Origin: CAKOSP01 sp964370545
GTDB lineage: Bacteria; Bacillota_I; Bacilli_A; RF39; UBA660
Length of the DNA: 31,205 nt
NCBI GenBank assembly: GCA_964370545.1
Contig: CAYJJQ010000010.1
Span: 1 to 31,205, forward strand
Reading direction: 5' to 3'
The notes under the pieces were generated by a model that did not search any database, was not told the origin of the DNA, and saw only the letters and a list, made by a program, of their open reading frames with translations. Below, piece by piece: positions 14,762-21,937 of the stretch. The translations under genes were made by a program, and so were the position numbers. The stretch's first letter is position 1. Every line of letters begins with the position of its first letter.

Positions 14762-15253
14762 ATGAGAAAATTCGAAAAAATAAGTTTTAGTCAATTTTCT
14801 AAAGATATATCTAATAGTAAGGAATTATATGCTGAATATAAATTGCCTATTAGAAAAACACAGTATAGTGCTGGATATGATTTTTTAGCTATAGAAGATA
14901 TAAATATTAAACCTGGACAAATTGTTAAAGTGCCAACTGGATATAAAGTTCGGATGCAAACGGATGAAGCTTTAATAATTATAGTTAGAGGAAGTATAGG
15001 ATTTAAATATAATGTTAGAATGTGCAATCAAGTAGGTTTAATAGAAAGTGATTATTATAACAATATAAGTAATGAAGGGCACATGTTTATAGCACTTCAA
15101 AACGAGGGTGAAAATGAATTATTAATAAAAAAAGGTGAGGGATATGCACAAGGCGTATTTACTAAATTTTTGTTAACAGAAGACGATGCTGCGGTCGGCC
15201 ATAGAAAGGGCGGATTTGGTAGCACAAATGAAAGGGAAGAAGAAAATGAATAA
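14762..15253 (+). CDS. dUTPase-family protein (dUTP diphosphatase-like)
   Basis: A 163-residue protein of the trimeric dUTPase/dCTP deaminase fold, closest to the phage-like Firmicutes form. Motif 1 is AGYDFLA, motif 2 is VRGSIGFKYNV, motif 3 is VGLIESDYYNN and motif 5 is HRKGGFGSTN. dUTPase hydrolyses dUTP to dUMP, keeping uracil out of DNA. At motif 3 the catalytic Asp of the usual GIID is Glu (GLIE), and motif 2 has RGS for RSS, so activity may be altered. The ATG at 14762 follows GGAGG. The gene lies between a Met T-box and metG, with which it overlaps by 8 bases, so it is co-regulated with methionine charging. Confidence 0.85.
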   Translation: MRKFEKISFSQFSKDISNSKELYAEYKLPIRKTQYSAGYDFLAIEDINIKPGQIVKVPTGYKVRMQTDEALIIIVRGSIGFKYNVRMCNQVGLIESDYYNNISNEGHMFIALQNEGENELLIKKGEGYAQGVFTKFLLTEDDAAVGHRKGGFGSTNEREEENE

Positions 15254-16781
15254 AAAATATTATATAACAACACCAATATACTACCCAAGCGGTAAGTTTC
15301 ATATTGGTCATTGTTATACAACAATAATAGCAGATGCTATAGCAAGATATAAAAGATTAGATGGATATGATGTATTTTTTCAAACTGGTACCGATGAACA
15401 CGGCGATAAGATAGCTGCAAAAGCAACAGAAGCAGGTGTAACGCCTATCGAGTATGTAGATAAAATTGTAGAAGATGCTGAAAATCTATGGGAAAACTTA
15501 GGAATAACATATGATTATTTTTTAAGAACTTCTGATGAAAATCATGTAAAAAGAGTACAAGAAATTTTTACTAAGCTATATGATCAAGGGGATATATATA
15601 AAGGAACTTATGAAGGTTTATATTGTACCCCTTGTGAATCATTTTGGACAGAAACACAATTAATTGATGGTAAATGTCCAGATTGTGGTAGAGAAGTAAA
15701 AATAGTTGAAGAAGAAGCATATTTCTTCAAATTAAGTAAATATCAAAAAAGATTAGAAGAATATTATGATGCTAATACAAGATTTATTGAGCCTCAATCT
15801 AGAAAAAATGAAATGATAAATAATTTTATTAAACCTGGATTAGAAGATTTATGTGTTACTCGTATATCAGTTGAATGGGGAATAAAAGTGCCATTTGATG
15901 AAAAGCATACAATCTATGTATGGATTGATGCTTTAACAAATTATATTACTTCATTAGGCTATCCTGATATAAATAGTGAACTATTTAAAAAGTATTGGCC
16001 TGCTGACTTACATTTAGTAGGTAAAGAAATTACTAGATTCCATGTTATAATTTGGCCAATTATATTAATGGCTCTTGATTTGCCTTTACCTAAACAAATT
16101 TTTGGCCATGGATGGTTAGTAATAAATGGTGGCGCAAAAATAGGTAAATCATTTGGAAATTATGAAGATCCAAGAAAATATACTGAAAAATTTGGGGTAG
16201 ATGCTGTAAGATATTATACTCTTAAAGAGGTTCCTTTTGGTTCAGATGGTAATTTTTCTGTAGAAGCATTAGTAGCAAAAGCTAATTCTGATTTAGCTAA
16301 TACTCTTGGTAACTTAGTTACTAGGACTGTTTCAATGAGCCACAAATACTTTGATGGTATAGTAAATAATAAAGAAGTTAATGAAGAAATAGATAATGAT
16401 TTAATAAGTTCAACTAATAAATTAAAAGCTGAGCTTGATAAAAAAATAGATGAGCTAAAGATTAATGAGGGATTAGAGATAATTTTAGAACATTTAAGAA
16501 AATGTAATAAATATATTGATGAAACAACTCCTTGGATTTTAGCAAAAGATGAAACAAAACAAGATAGATTAGCAACTGTTATTTATAATTTAATTGAATC
16601 AATTAGAGTAGCTAGCATATTATTAAAACCGTTTATTCCTTCAACAAGTGATAAAATATTAACAGTTATTAACACAAAAAAAGATTCATTTGAATATCTA
16701 GAGTTTGGACTTTTAGAAGAAGATTTAAAATTAAACGAGGCTATCCAAATATTTAGTAGAATTGATATAGAAAATGAATAA
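15246..16781 (+). CDS. metG: Methionyl-tRNA synthetase (short form)
   Basis: A 511-residue class I synthetase charging tRNA-Met. HIGH is at residues 19-22 and a zinc knot uses Cys127, 130, 144 and 147. The KMSKS-loop equivalent is KIGKS at 298-302. The anticodon-binding helical domain follows (KCNKYIDETTPWILAKDE). It ends near residue 511 without the C-terminal EMAP-type tRNA-binding domain of the 664-residue B. subtilis enzyme. The start at 15246 overlaps the dUTPase stop by 8 bases (ATGAATAA), and an identical 12-bp junction joins its own end to tatD. Expression is under the Met T-box. tatD downstream matches the Bacillus metS-yabD order. Confidence 0.96.
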   Translation: MNKKYYITTPIYYPSGKFHIGHCYTTIIADAIARYKRLDGYDVFFQTGTDEHGDKIAAKATEAGVTPIEYVDKIVEDAENLWENLGITYDYFLRTSDENHVKRVQEIFTKLYDQGDIYKGTYEGLYCTPCESFWTETQLIDGKCPDCGREVKIVEEEAYFFKLSKYQKRLEEYYDANTRFIEPQSRKNEMINNFIKPGLEDLCVTRISVEWGIKVPFDEKHTIYVWIDALTNYITSLGYPDINSELFKKYWPADLHLVGKEITRFHVIIWPIILMALDLPLPKQIFGHGWLVINGGAKIGKSFGNYEDPRKYTEKFGVDAVRYYTLKEVPFGSDGNFSVEALVAKANSDLANTLGNLVTRTVSMSHKYFDGIVNNKEVNEEIDNDLISSTNKLKAELDKKIDELKINEGLEIILEHLRKCNKYIDETTPWILAKDETKQDRLATVIYNLIESIRVASILLKPFIPSTSDKILTVINTKKDSFEYLEFGLLEEDLKLNEAIQIFSRIDIENE

Positions 16782-17550
16782 TTATTTTTGGGATACACAT
16801 ACTCACGTTGTCGATGAACATTTTGATAATAAAGAAGATGTAATTAATAAGGCTATTAATAATAATGTAAACTATATTATTAATTCAGGAACTGATGTAA
16901 ATTCTATTTATGAAGTAGTGAAAATGGCTGAAGAGTTTGATAATGTTTATGCAACTATTGGAATACATCCATTTTATAAAGATGAACAAAGCAATGAAGA
17001 TAATTTACAACACATTATAAATAACATGGAACATAAAAAAGTATTAGCTATAGGTGAAATTGGATTAGATTATCATTATGATAATGCTAATAAAAATTTG
17101 CAACAAAATTATTTTCGTAAGCAATTAAAAATAGCAGAAGATGCTAACATGCCAGTTGTAATTCATAGCAGAGATGCAACTGAAGATACTATAAAAATAT
17201 TAAAAGAATATAAGGTAACAGGTGTTATCCATTCATTTTCTGGTTCTTATGAAACTGCAAAAGAATATATTAATATGGGATACTTACTAGGAATTAATGG
17301 GGTTTTAACATTTAAAAATTCAAAAATGAAAGAATGGATAAGTAAGATACCACTAGAAAATATTATCTTAGAAACAGATGCTCCTTATTTAACTCCTGTG
17401 CCTTTCAGAGGACATAAAAATGAACCGGCAAACATTATTCATATAGCTAATTATATAGCAAAGTTATATGATGTTCCAGTTTCTACCTTAGCAAAGATTA
17501 CCAATGAAAATGTACATAGGATTTTTGACAAATTAGATAAAATATGTTAA
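16774..17550 (+). CDS. tatD: TatD family metal-dependent DNase
   Basis: A 258-residue TIM-barrel hydrolase of the TatD family (YabD/YcfH type). Metal ligands are visible: DTHTH (His9, His11), the GEIGLDYH strand with Glu, VIHSRDA, GVIHSFSG and ETDAPYL near the C-terminus. TatD enzymes act as 3'-5' exonucleases in DNA repair or fragmentation. The ATG overlaps the metG stop by 8 bases, so it belongs to the T-box operon. The pairing with metG is conserved in many Firmicutes. Confidence 0.94.
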   Translation: MNNYFWDTHTHVVDEHFDNKEDVINKAINNNVNYIINSGTDVNSIYEVVKMAEEFDNVYATIGIHPFYKDEQSNEDNLQHIINNMEHKKVLAIGEIGLDYHYDNANKNLQQNYFRKQLKIAEDANMPVVIHSRDATEDTIKILKEYKVTGVIHSFSGSYETAKEYINMGYLLGINGVLTFKNSKMKEWISKIPLENIILETDAPYLTPVPFRGHKNEPANIIHIANYIAKLYDVPVSTLAKITNENVHRIFDKLDKIC

Positions 17551-17577
17551 AATAACTAGTATATTTAAGGAGAAAAA

Positions 17578-18108
17578 ATGAAAAATTATAGTCGAATTAT
17601 TAGAGCATCACTTATCATTGCAATTACACTTCTAATATATTCAAGCACTACAGTTTATGAAAATAGTATTAGCAATTCTAGTATTCATAATACAGTGAAT
17701 TTATCACTTATGGCAACAAAGATAACTGATGTTGATGAGGAAGGTTTATACGTTCCAGAAGATACTTTAACAGGAGAATTAACGGGATATGTTTATAACT
17801 GTCCTTTGTGTACGGGCAGATTAGCTTGTAAAAGTAATATGGATTTATCTAATGGTACTATATCTTATATAGATTCAGAATACGGTGAAGTAAGAATAGT
17901 AGCCTCATCTAGAGATTTACCGTGTGAATCAATCGTTAGGTTTGAATCAGATAGAGTTTCTGATAAGCCAGTTTATGCGATTGTTTTAGATAGAGGTGTG
18001 GGTGGTAACTCTTTAGACCTATTAGTTGAAAACTTAGATGCAGCATATACTACAATTGGAAGATCTACAATAGATTATGAAATTCTAAGATACGGAAATG
18101 GTGAATAA
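17578..18108 (+). CDS. Membrane-anchored/exported 3D-domain protein (YabE-related), cysteine-bearing
   Basis: A 176-residue protein with an N-terminal hydrophobic segment (about residues 10-22) that serves as signal or anchor. The C-terminal half resembles the 3D domain, a double-psi beta-barrel linked to lytic transglycosylase activity. LTGYVYN, VRIVASSRDLPCESIV, VYAIVLDRG and SLDLLVEN match its strands, with Asp138 and Asp147 in DRG and LDLL. The G5 and DUF348 repeats of B. subtilis YabE are absent. Four cysteines are unusual: Cys75, 78 and 84 (CPLCTGRLAC) and Cys116. The position between tatD and ksgA matches yabE. AAGGAG precedes the ATG. A cell-wall role is inferred. Confidence 0.72.
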   Translation: MKNYSRIIRASLIIAITLLIYSSTTVYENSISNSSIHNTVNLSLMATKITDVDEEGLYVPEDTLTGELTGYVYNCPLCTGRLACKSNMDLSNGTISYIDSEYGEVRIVASSRDLPCESIVRFESDRVSDKPVYAIVLDRGVGGNSLDLLVENLDAAYTTIGRSTIDYEILRYGNGE

Positions 18109-18110
18109 TA

Positions 18111-18884
18111 ATGAAAGCCAAGAAACATTTTGGTCAAAATTTTTTAATAGATAATACTGTATTAGAAGAAATTTCTAATGCAGTTTTTGCTTCTGATAAA
18201 GATTTGATTATAGAAATAGGCCCTGGTCGAGGAGCTTTAACAGAAAGGTTATTAAAAAAAAACAGTGAGTTAATTGCCTATGAAATAGATAATGATTTAA
18301 AACCTTATCTTAACAAATTAGAAACTAATAAATTTAAAGTTATATATAATGATATATTGACATCTGATATAAAAAAGGATATAAGTGAAATTACGTATGA
18401 AAATTTATATTTAGTAGGAAATTTGCCTTATTATATTACTACGCCAATAATTGATCACATAACTAAAAGTAATATAAAATTCAATTCATTTACAATAATG
18501 ATTCAAAAGGAGGTAGCAGATAGATTCCTTGCAGCTCCTGGAAATAAAGAATATGGGTATTTCACATTATTTTTAAATCATTTTTATAATATTGAAAGAA
18601 TTATAAATGTAAAAAGAGAGGCTTTTAGTCCTGCTCCCAAGGTTTTAAGTTCAGTTGTTAGATTAACTCCTAAAAATTCAGATGTAATATATGAAGAAGA
18701 ATATTTTAATTTTGTTAAAAAATGTTTTAAAGAAAAAAGAAAAACATTACGAAATAATTTAAGAGACCATGACTTTGAAGTAATAAAAAACTTTCTAGAA
18801 CAAAATGGCTATAACGAATCTGCAAGGGCAGAAGAAATTTCTGCAGATAATTTTTATAAATTATATACTTTATTAAGAGCTTAG
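18111..18884 (+). CDS. rsmA: 16S rRNA dimethyladenosine transferase KsgA (RsmA)
   Basis: A 257-residue methyltransferase that dimethylates A1518 and A1519 of 16S rRNA. Motifs are KKHFGQNFLID at the start, SAM-binding EIGPGRGALTE (about 35-45), catalytic NLPYY (about 104) and EAFSPAPKVLSSV toward the C-terminus. It starts two bases after the 3D protein stop. Its stop codon is buried in a terminator hairpin. The gene rnmV, which lies just upstream in B. subtilis, is not here. Confidence 0.97.
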   Translation: MKAKKHFGQNFLIDNTVLEEISNAVFASDKDLIIEIGPGRGALTERLLKKNSELIAYEIDNDLKPYLNKLETNKFKVIYNDILTSDIKKDISEITYENLYLVGNLPYYITTPIIDHITKSNIKFNSFTIMIQKEVADRFLAAPGNKEYGYFTLFLNHFYNIERIINVKREAFSPAPKVLSSVVRLTPKNSDVIYEEEYFNFVKKCFKEKRKTLRNNLRDHDFEVIKNFLEQNGYNESARAEEISADNFYKLYTLLRA

Positions 18885-18895
18885 CTCTTTTTTTT
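18875..18895 (+). terminator. Intrinsic terminator overlapping the ksgA stop
   Basis: AAGAGC (18875-18880) pairs with GCTCTT (18884-18889) over a 3-base loop, followed by a run of T to 18895. The TAG stop (18882-18884) spans the loop. Confidence 0.88.
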
Positions 18896-18923
18896 AACAT
18901 TGAAATACAAAATACATAAAATA
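18896..18923 (+). promoter_or_regulatory. Sigma-K-like promoter of yabG (with overlapping sigma-A-like elements)
   Basis: CATAAAATA at 18915-18923 exactly fits the sigma-K -10 consensus CATANNNTA, and AACA at 18896-18899 fits the -35 with a 15-bp spacer. In B. subtilis yabG is transcribed by sigma-K in the mother cell. An overlapping TTGAAA-16-TATAAT (18900-18927) would place the transcript start within three bases of the ATG, which is less natural. Chance matches in AT-rich DNA remain possible. Confidence 0.5.
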
Positions 18924-18936
18924 TAATGTGGTGAAT

Positions 18937-19704
18937 ATGGAAATAAAAAAAGGAGATATAGTAACTAGAAGAAGTTACGATCATGATACTGTTTTTAAAG
19001 TTATTAACATAAAAGACGATACTTATTATTTAAAAGGTATAGAAGCGAGATTATATGCTAGTAGCGATTTAGAGGATTTAAAAATAAATTCAGATTATGA
19101 ATATGATGAAATTGATAATAGTAGAGTAAAAATAAAAAAAGAAAATGATTTTTTCTACTTACCTGCTAAAATACTTCATATTGATGGAGATAGTGAATAT
19201 TTGGAAAGATGTCTTAAATATTACAAAAGTAAAAAAATATATGCTATAGGAAAAAAAGTGAAAGAAGAAAATATATATGAACAAATAACGGATTTATTAG
19301 ATGAATATAAACCTGACATTGTCATAATAACTGGGCATGATGCATATTATAGAAAAAAGGGAGATCCAAATAACATAAATAATTATAAAAATTCTTCAAA
19401 TTTCGTTAAGGCAATAAAAGCAGCTAGATCCTATGAAAAAAGTCATGATAAACTAGTAATAATTGCAGGCGCATGTCAAAGTTTTTATGAAGAATTAATA
19501 AAAGCAGGAGCTAACTTTGCATCTAGTCCTAAGAGGACTAACATACATGCACTTGATCCTGCAATTATAGCTTCAAATATAGCATTAACAGAAAAAAATA
19601 AAGAAATAGATTTGCTCAATATACTTAAACAAACAAAGTATGGTTATGAAGGTATGGGTGGAATAATTATTAATGGACTTATGTATGTAGGATATCCCAG
19701 ATAG
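18937..19704 (+). CDS. yabG: Sporulation-specific protease YabG
   Basis: A 255-residue YabG, the cysteine protease that trims spore coat proteins late in sporulation. The start MEIKKGDIVTRRSYDHD aligns with the family's GD.V.RKSY. Putative catalytic residues sit in IITGHDAYY (His) and IIAGACQSFYEE (Cys). The sequences NFASSPKRTNIHALDP and GMGGIIINGLMYVGYPR are strongly family-like. I use the ATG at 18937, since an upstream in-frame GTG lacks a binding site. It heads a unit with veg, directly after the ksgA terminator, as in B. subtilis (ksgA-yabG-veg). Confidence 0.95.
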   Translation: MEIKKGDIVTRRSYDHDTVFKVINIKDDTYYLKGIEARLYASSDLEDLKINSDYEYDEIDNSRVKIKKENDFFYLPAKILHIDGDSEYLERCLKYYKSKKIYAIGKKVKEENIYEQITDLLDEYKPDIVIITGHDAYYRKKGDPNNINNYKNSSNFVKAIKAARSYEKSHDKLVIIAGACQSFYEELIKAGANFASSPKRTNIHALDPAIIASNIALTEKNKEIDLLNILKQTKYGYEGMGGIIINGLMYVGYPR

Positions 19705-19711
19705 GAGATCT

Positions 19712-19927
19712 ATGAACTTAGACAACATTAAAAATGAAGTCTCAACAAAAGTCGGTAAAGATGTTCAAATAATAGTGTACGGAATGAGAAATAAAAAAAA
19801 CACCTATGTAGGTAAAATCAAAAAAGTATATCCAAATTTATTTGCAATTCAAACAAGTTTAGGAGAAAAATGTTTTACTTATGCAGATGTATGCACCGGT
19901 GATGTTAAAATAAAATATTTAAGTTAA
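19712..19927 (+). CDS. veg: Veg family protein
   Basis: A 71-residue protein of the Veg (DUF1021) family: start MNLDNIKNEVSTKVGKDVQI, a basic stretch MRNKKNTYVGKIKKVYPNLFAIQ, and ending FTYADVCTGDVKI matching SYADILTETVEL of B. subtilis Veg. In B. subtilis veg is highly expressed in growth and influences biofilm genes; its molecular activity is not firmly known. AGGAG precedes the ATG, 7 bases after the yabG stop. The yabG-veg order is conserved, and the sspF, ispE and purR genes that follow in B. subtilis are missing. Confidence 0.92.
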   Translation: MNLDNIKNEVSTKVGKDVQIIVYGMRNKKNTYVGKIKKVYPNLFAIQTSLGEKCFTYADVCTGDVKIKYLS

Positions 19928-19932
19928 AATTA

Positions 19933-19961
19933 CTTGATTTAAAATCACATATGCTTTAAAA
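19933..19961 (+). promoter_or_regulatory. Promoter of spoVG (TTGATT-17-TAAAAT)
   Basis: TTGATT at 19933-19938, a 17-bp spacer and TAAAAT at 19956-19961. It is a sigma-A-like arrangement. I do not see the sigma-H pattern (AGGA/GAAT) used for spoVG in B. subtilis. Confidence 0.6.
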
Positions 19962-20001
19962 TAAAGATATGGTTGATAAAACTGTGGAGGAGTGAGAAAG
20001 T

Positions 20002-20253
20002 ATGGAAATTACATCAGTAAAAGTTTTTAAAACTGAAAGAGAAGGTTCGCGTGTAAAAGGATTCGCGACAGTAACAATTGATGATTGTTTAATGATTCAT
20101 AATATTCGTATTATTGAAGGACCAGAAAAAATGATTATCGCTATGCCTAGTCGTAAAGTAAGCGAAGATAGACACGAAGACATAGTTCATCCGCTAAATG
20201 CAGAAACTAGAAAAACATTTGTGGATAAAATTTTAGAAGAATACAATAAATAA
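20002..20253 (+). CDS. spoVG: Septation/sporulation regulator SpoVG
   Basis: An 83-residue SpoVG, a small nucleic-acid-binding regulator affecting septation and sporulation. Conserved segments are MEITSVKVFK, RVKGFATVTIDDCLMIHNIRI, AMPSRKV and DIVHPLNAETR. Length is slightly short because the acidic C-terminal tail of B. subtilis SpoVG is lacking. A strong GGAGGAG precedes the ATG. It is a monocistronic unit with a promoter upstream and a hairpin terminator downstream. Confidence 0.96.
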   Translation: MEITSVKVFKTEREGSRVKGFATVTIDDCLMIHNIRIIEGPEKMIIAMPSRKVSEDRHEDIVHPLNAETRKTFVDKILEEYNK

Positions 20254-20273
20254 TAATTTGATTCTTTCATAAT

Positions 20274-20298
20274 AATATGCTTTTTAGCATATTTTTTT
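20274..20298 (+). terminator. Intrinsic terminator after spoVG
   Basis: AATATGC (20274-20280) pairs with GCATATT (20287-20293) around a 6-base loop, followed by a T-tract to 20298. Gene yabP starts 15 bases further on. Confidence 0.88.
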
Positions 20299-20312
20299 AT
20301 GAGAGGATTATT

Positions 20313-20594
20313 ATGAACGAAAAAATAAATATGAGTAATCATGAAGTCAAAATACTGGATAGATCATTTATCAATTTGACATCAATAAGTAAAATAATTA
20401 GTTTTAATGATGAAGAGTTTTTATTAGAATCTAGCTTAGGTAACATTCATATTAAAGGAAGTTCTTTAGAAGTTATAAAAATGGATGTAACAGATGGTAA
20501 TGTTAAAATTAGAGGGCATATTACTGGATTTAATTATTTAGATTCAAAACAAAAAAATAAAGAGGATAGTTTAGTCGCTAAACTTTTCAGATAG
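20313..20594 (+). CDS. yabP: Sporulation protein YabP
   Basis: A 93-residue YabP-family protein (YabP/YqfC beta-rich fold). The pattern MSNHEVKILDRSFINLTSI, FNDEEFLLESSLGNIHIKGSSLEVIKMDVTDGNVKIRGHI is typical. YabP is mother-cell expressed and needed for spore formation in B. subtilis. The ATG at 20313 has GAGAGG upstream; a longer in-frame ATG at 20277 lies in the spoVG terminator and is discarded. The stop overlaps the yabQ GTG start by one base. The yabP-yabQ-divIC order is the same as in B. subtilis; yabO is absent. Confidence 0.92.
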   Translation: MNEKINMSNHEVKILDRSFINLTSISKIISFNDEEFLLESSLGNIHIKGSSLEVIKMDVTDGNVKIRGHITGFNYLDSKQKNKEDSLVAKLFR

Positions 20595-20893
20595 TGAATA
20601 TTTATGTGCAAATTGTTTCTTTTATAGTATCTTTTATGTTTGGTGTATTTTATTATGTGACATCTACTATAAACGAATCAATTATCAAATCTAAAAGTAT
20701 GCCTTTAAAAATTATAATTACATTCTTATTTATTAGTAATAATGTAATTATATATTTGATTATTTTATATAAGTTAAATTATGCAGAGTTTCATTTGTAC
20801 TTTATGATATTAATGTTAGTTGGATACTATTGTGGATACAAATTACGTAAACTCCTTGTAAAGCAAAAAAAAAGACTTGCTTTTTTAAAATAA
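20594..20893 (+). CDS. yabQ: Spore cortex protein YabQ (membrane)
   Basis: A 99-residue integral membrane protein with three hydrophobic segments (about 4-22, 38-58, 66-84) and a basic C-terminus (KLRKLLVKQKKRLAFLK). Sequence conservation in YabQ is low, so the call rests on position after yabP, before divIC, and on the topology and size. YabQ is needed for spore cortex formation in B. subtilis. It starts at GTG 20594, sharing one base with the yabP stop (TAGTG), which indicates coupling. It is about half the B. subtilis length. Confidence 0.8.
   Translation: MNIYVQIVSFIVSFMFGVFYYVTSTINESIIKSKSMPLKIIITFLFISNNVIIYLIILYKLNYAEFHLYFMILMLVGYYCGYKLRKLLVKQKKRLAFLK
20860..20886 (+). terminator. Possible intrinsic terminator within the 3' end of yabQ
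   Basis: AAAGCAA (20860-20866) pairs with TTGCTTT (20877-20883) over a 10-base A-rich loop, followed by three more T. It lies inside the last codons of yabQ. The large loop and short T-run make it weak. Confidence 0.4.
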
Positions 20894-20927
20894 ATTACTT
20901 ATCCTTATAATAAGAGGTGGATAGGAC

Positions 20928-21221
20928 TTGAAAACTAGTAAAAAAGAAAAAAAACGATTAATAATAATTTCTTCAGTAATTGCTATATTAATACTAGTTT
21001 TAGTTACTAGCACATATGGCGATTGGTTAATGATTATGGAAAATACTAATAAAACAGAATTATTAGAACAAGAGTATGCAAATTTAATAGATAAAGAAAC
21101 ATCACTAAAAAGTGATGTAATAAAATTAAAAGATCCAGAATATGTAATGAGATATGCAAAAGAAAAATATCATTACTCTTCAGAAGGTGATGTAATTATT
21201 CTAATGGAAGATGAAGATTAG
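20928..21221 (+). CDS. divIC: Septum formation initiator family protein DivIC (FtsB-like)
   Basis: A 97-residue bitopic division protein: basic cytoplasmic start (MKTSKKEKKRL), one membrane helix (about 11-27), a coiled coil (about 38-66) and the family's KDPEYVMRYAKEKYHYSSEGDVI. DivIC pairs with FtsL and DivIB in the septal complex that activates wall synthesis. It starts with TTG at 20928, supported by GAGGTGG seven bases upstream. It ends convergently against clpP with overlapping stop codons. In B. subtilis divIC also follows yabQ. Confidence 0.93.
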   Translation: MKTSKKEKKRLIIISSVIAILILVLVTSTYGDWLMIMENTNKTELLEQEYANLIDKETSLKSDVIKLKDPEYVMRYAKEKYHYSSEGDVIILMEDED

Positions 21222-21796
21222 TCTTTATCTTTTTTTATGATTTTATCTATTAATCCATAAGCTAATGCTTCATGGGCGTCTAAGAAATTATCTCTTTCAG
21301 TATCTTTTTCAATAACCTTGATACTTTTGCCAGTATTACTAGCCAATATTTTGTTTAATTTTTTCTTTAATTTCAATATTCTTTCTGCAGCAATTTTTAT
21401 TTCAGTTGCTTGACCAGATACTCCGCCTAATGGTTGATGAATCATTATTTCTGTATTCTCCAAACAAAGTCTATTATTACCAGAGGATAACAAAAATGCA
21501 CCCATGCTTGCACACAGACCCATTCCTATCGTTGTTACATTAGATTTAATATAATTTATAGTATCATATATAGCGAAACCTGCAGTAACAGAACCTCCAG
21601 GACTATTTATATATAAATATATATCTTCGTTACTTATTGATTCTAAATATAGTAATTGACTAACAATTATATTGGAAGTAACATCTGTTACCTCGCCATG
21701 TAAAAATACAATTCTATCTTTTAAAAGCTTGGAATACAGGTCGTAGGCATATTCTTTATTATCTGTCTTTTCAATTATAGTAGGTATTATGTTCAT
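21218..21796 (-). CDS. clpP: ATP-dependent Clp protease proteolytic subunit
   Basis: The only minus-strand gene. A 192-residue ClpP serine protease that forms the 14-mer barrel fed by ClpX or ClpC. The start MNIIPTIIEKTDNKEYAYD is canonical, with GGAGA upstream. The catalytic triad is Ser97 in CASMGAFLL, His120 in MIHQPLGG and Asp169 in ERDNFLD. INSPGGSV marks the substrate-binding strand. The loop between Ser and His is two residues shorter than in B. subtilis ClpP. I see no CtsR operator upstream. A longer ATG is in frame but lacks a binding site. The gene is out of its usual context here. Confidence 0.96.
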   Translation of the reverse strand: MNIIPTIIEKTDNKEYAYDLYSKLLKDRIVFLHGEVTDVTSNIIVSQLLYLESISNEDIYLYINSPGGSVTAGFAIYDTINYIKSNVTTIGMGLCASMGAFLLSSGNNRLCLENTEIMIHQPLGGVSGQATEIKIAAERILKLKKKLNKILASNTGKSIKVIEKDTERDNFLDAHEALAYGLIDKIIKKDKD

Positions 21797-21903
21797 ATTG
21801 TCTCCTATAACTATAATAATCAAATTACATAGTTTTTATTCAAGTTATTTACATAAATTAATATAATTAAATATATATTATATAACAAAATGATTATTTT
21901 ATA

Positions 21904-21912
21904 TGTTATAAT
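21904..21912 (+). promoter_or_regulatory. Extended -10 promoter of the nucleoside kinase/gap unit
   Basis: TGTTATAAT at 21904-21912 is an extended -10; the -35 is poor. A second TATAAT at 21919-21924 is closer to the gene. This lies in the 141-base divergent region shared with clpP. Confidence 0.5.
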
Positions 21913-21937
21913 AAAAGGTATAATAAAGGGGATTATT

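Noticed and set aside
20883..20911. Separate promoter for divIC
   Set aside because: A TATAAT is present at 20906-20911 but there is no acceptable -35 at 16-18 bp.
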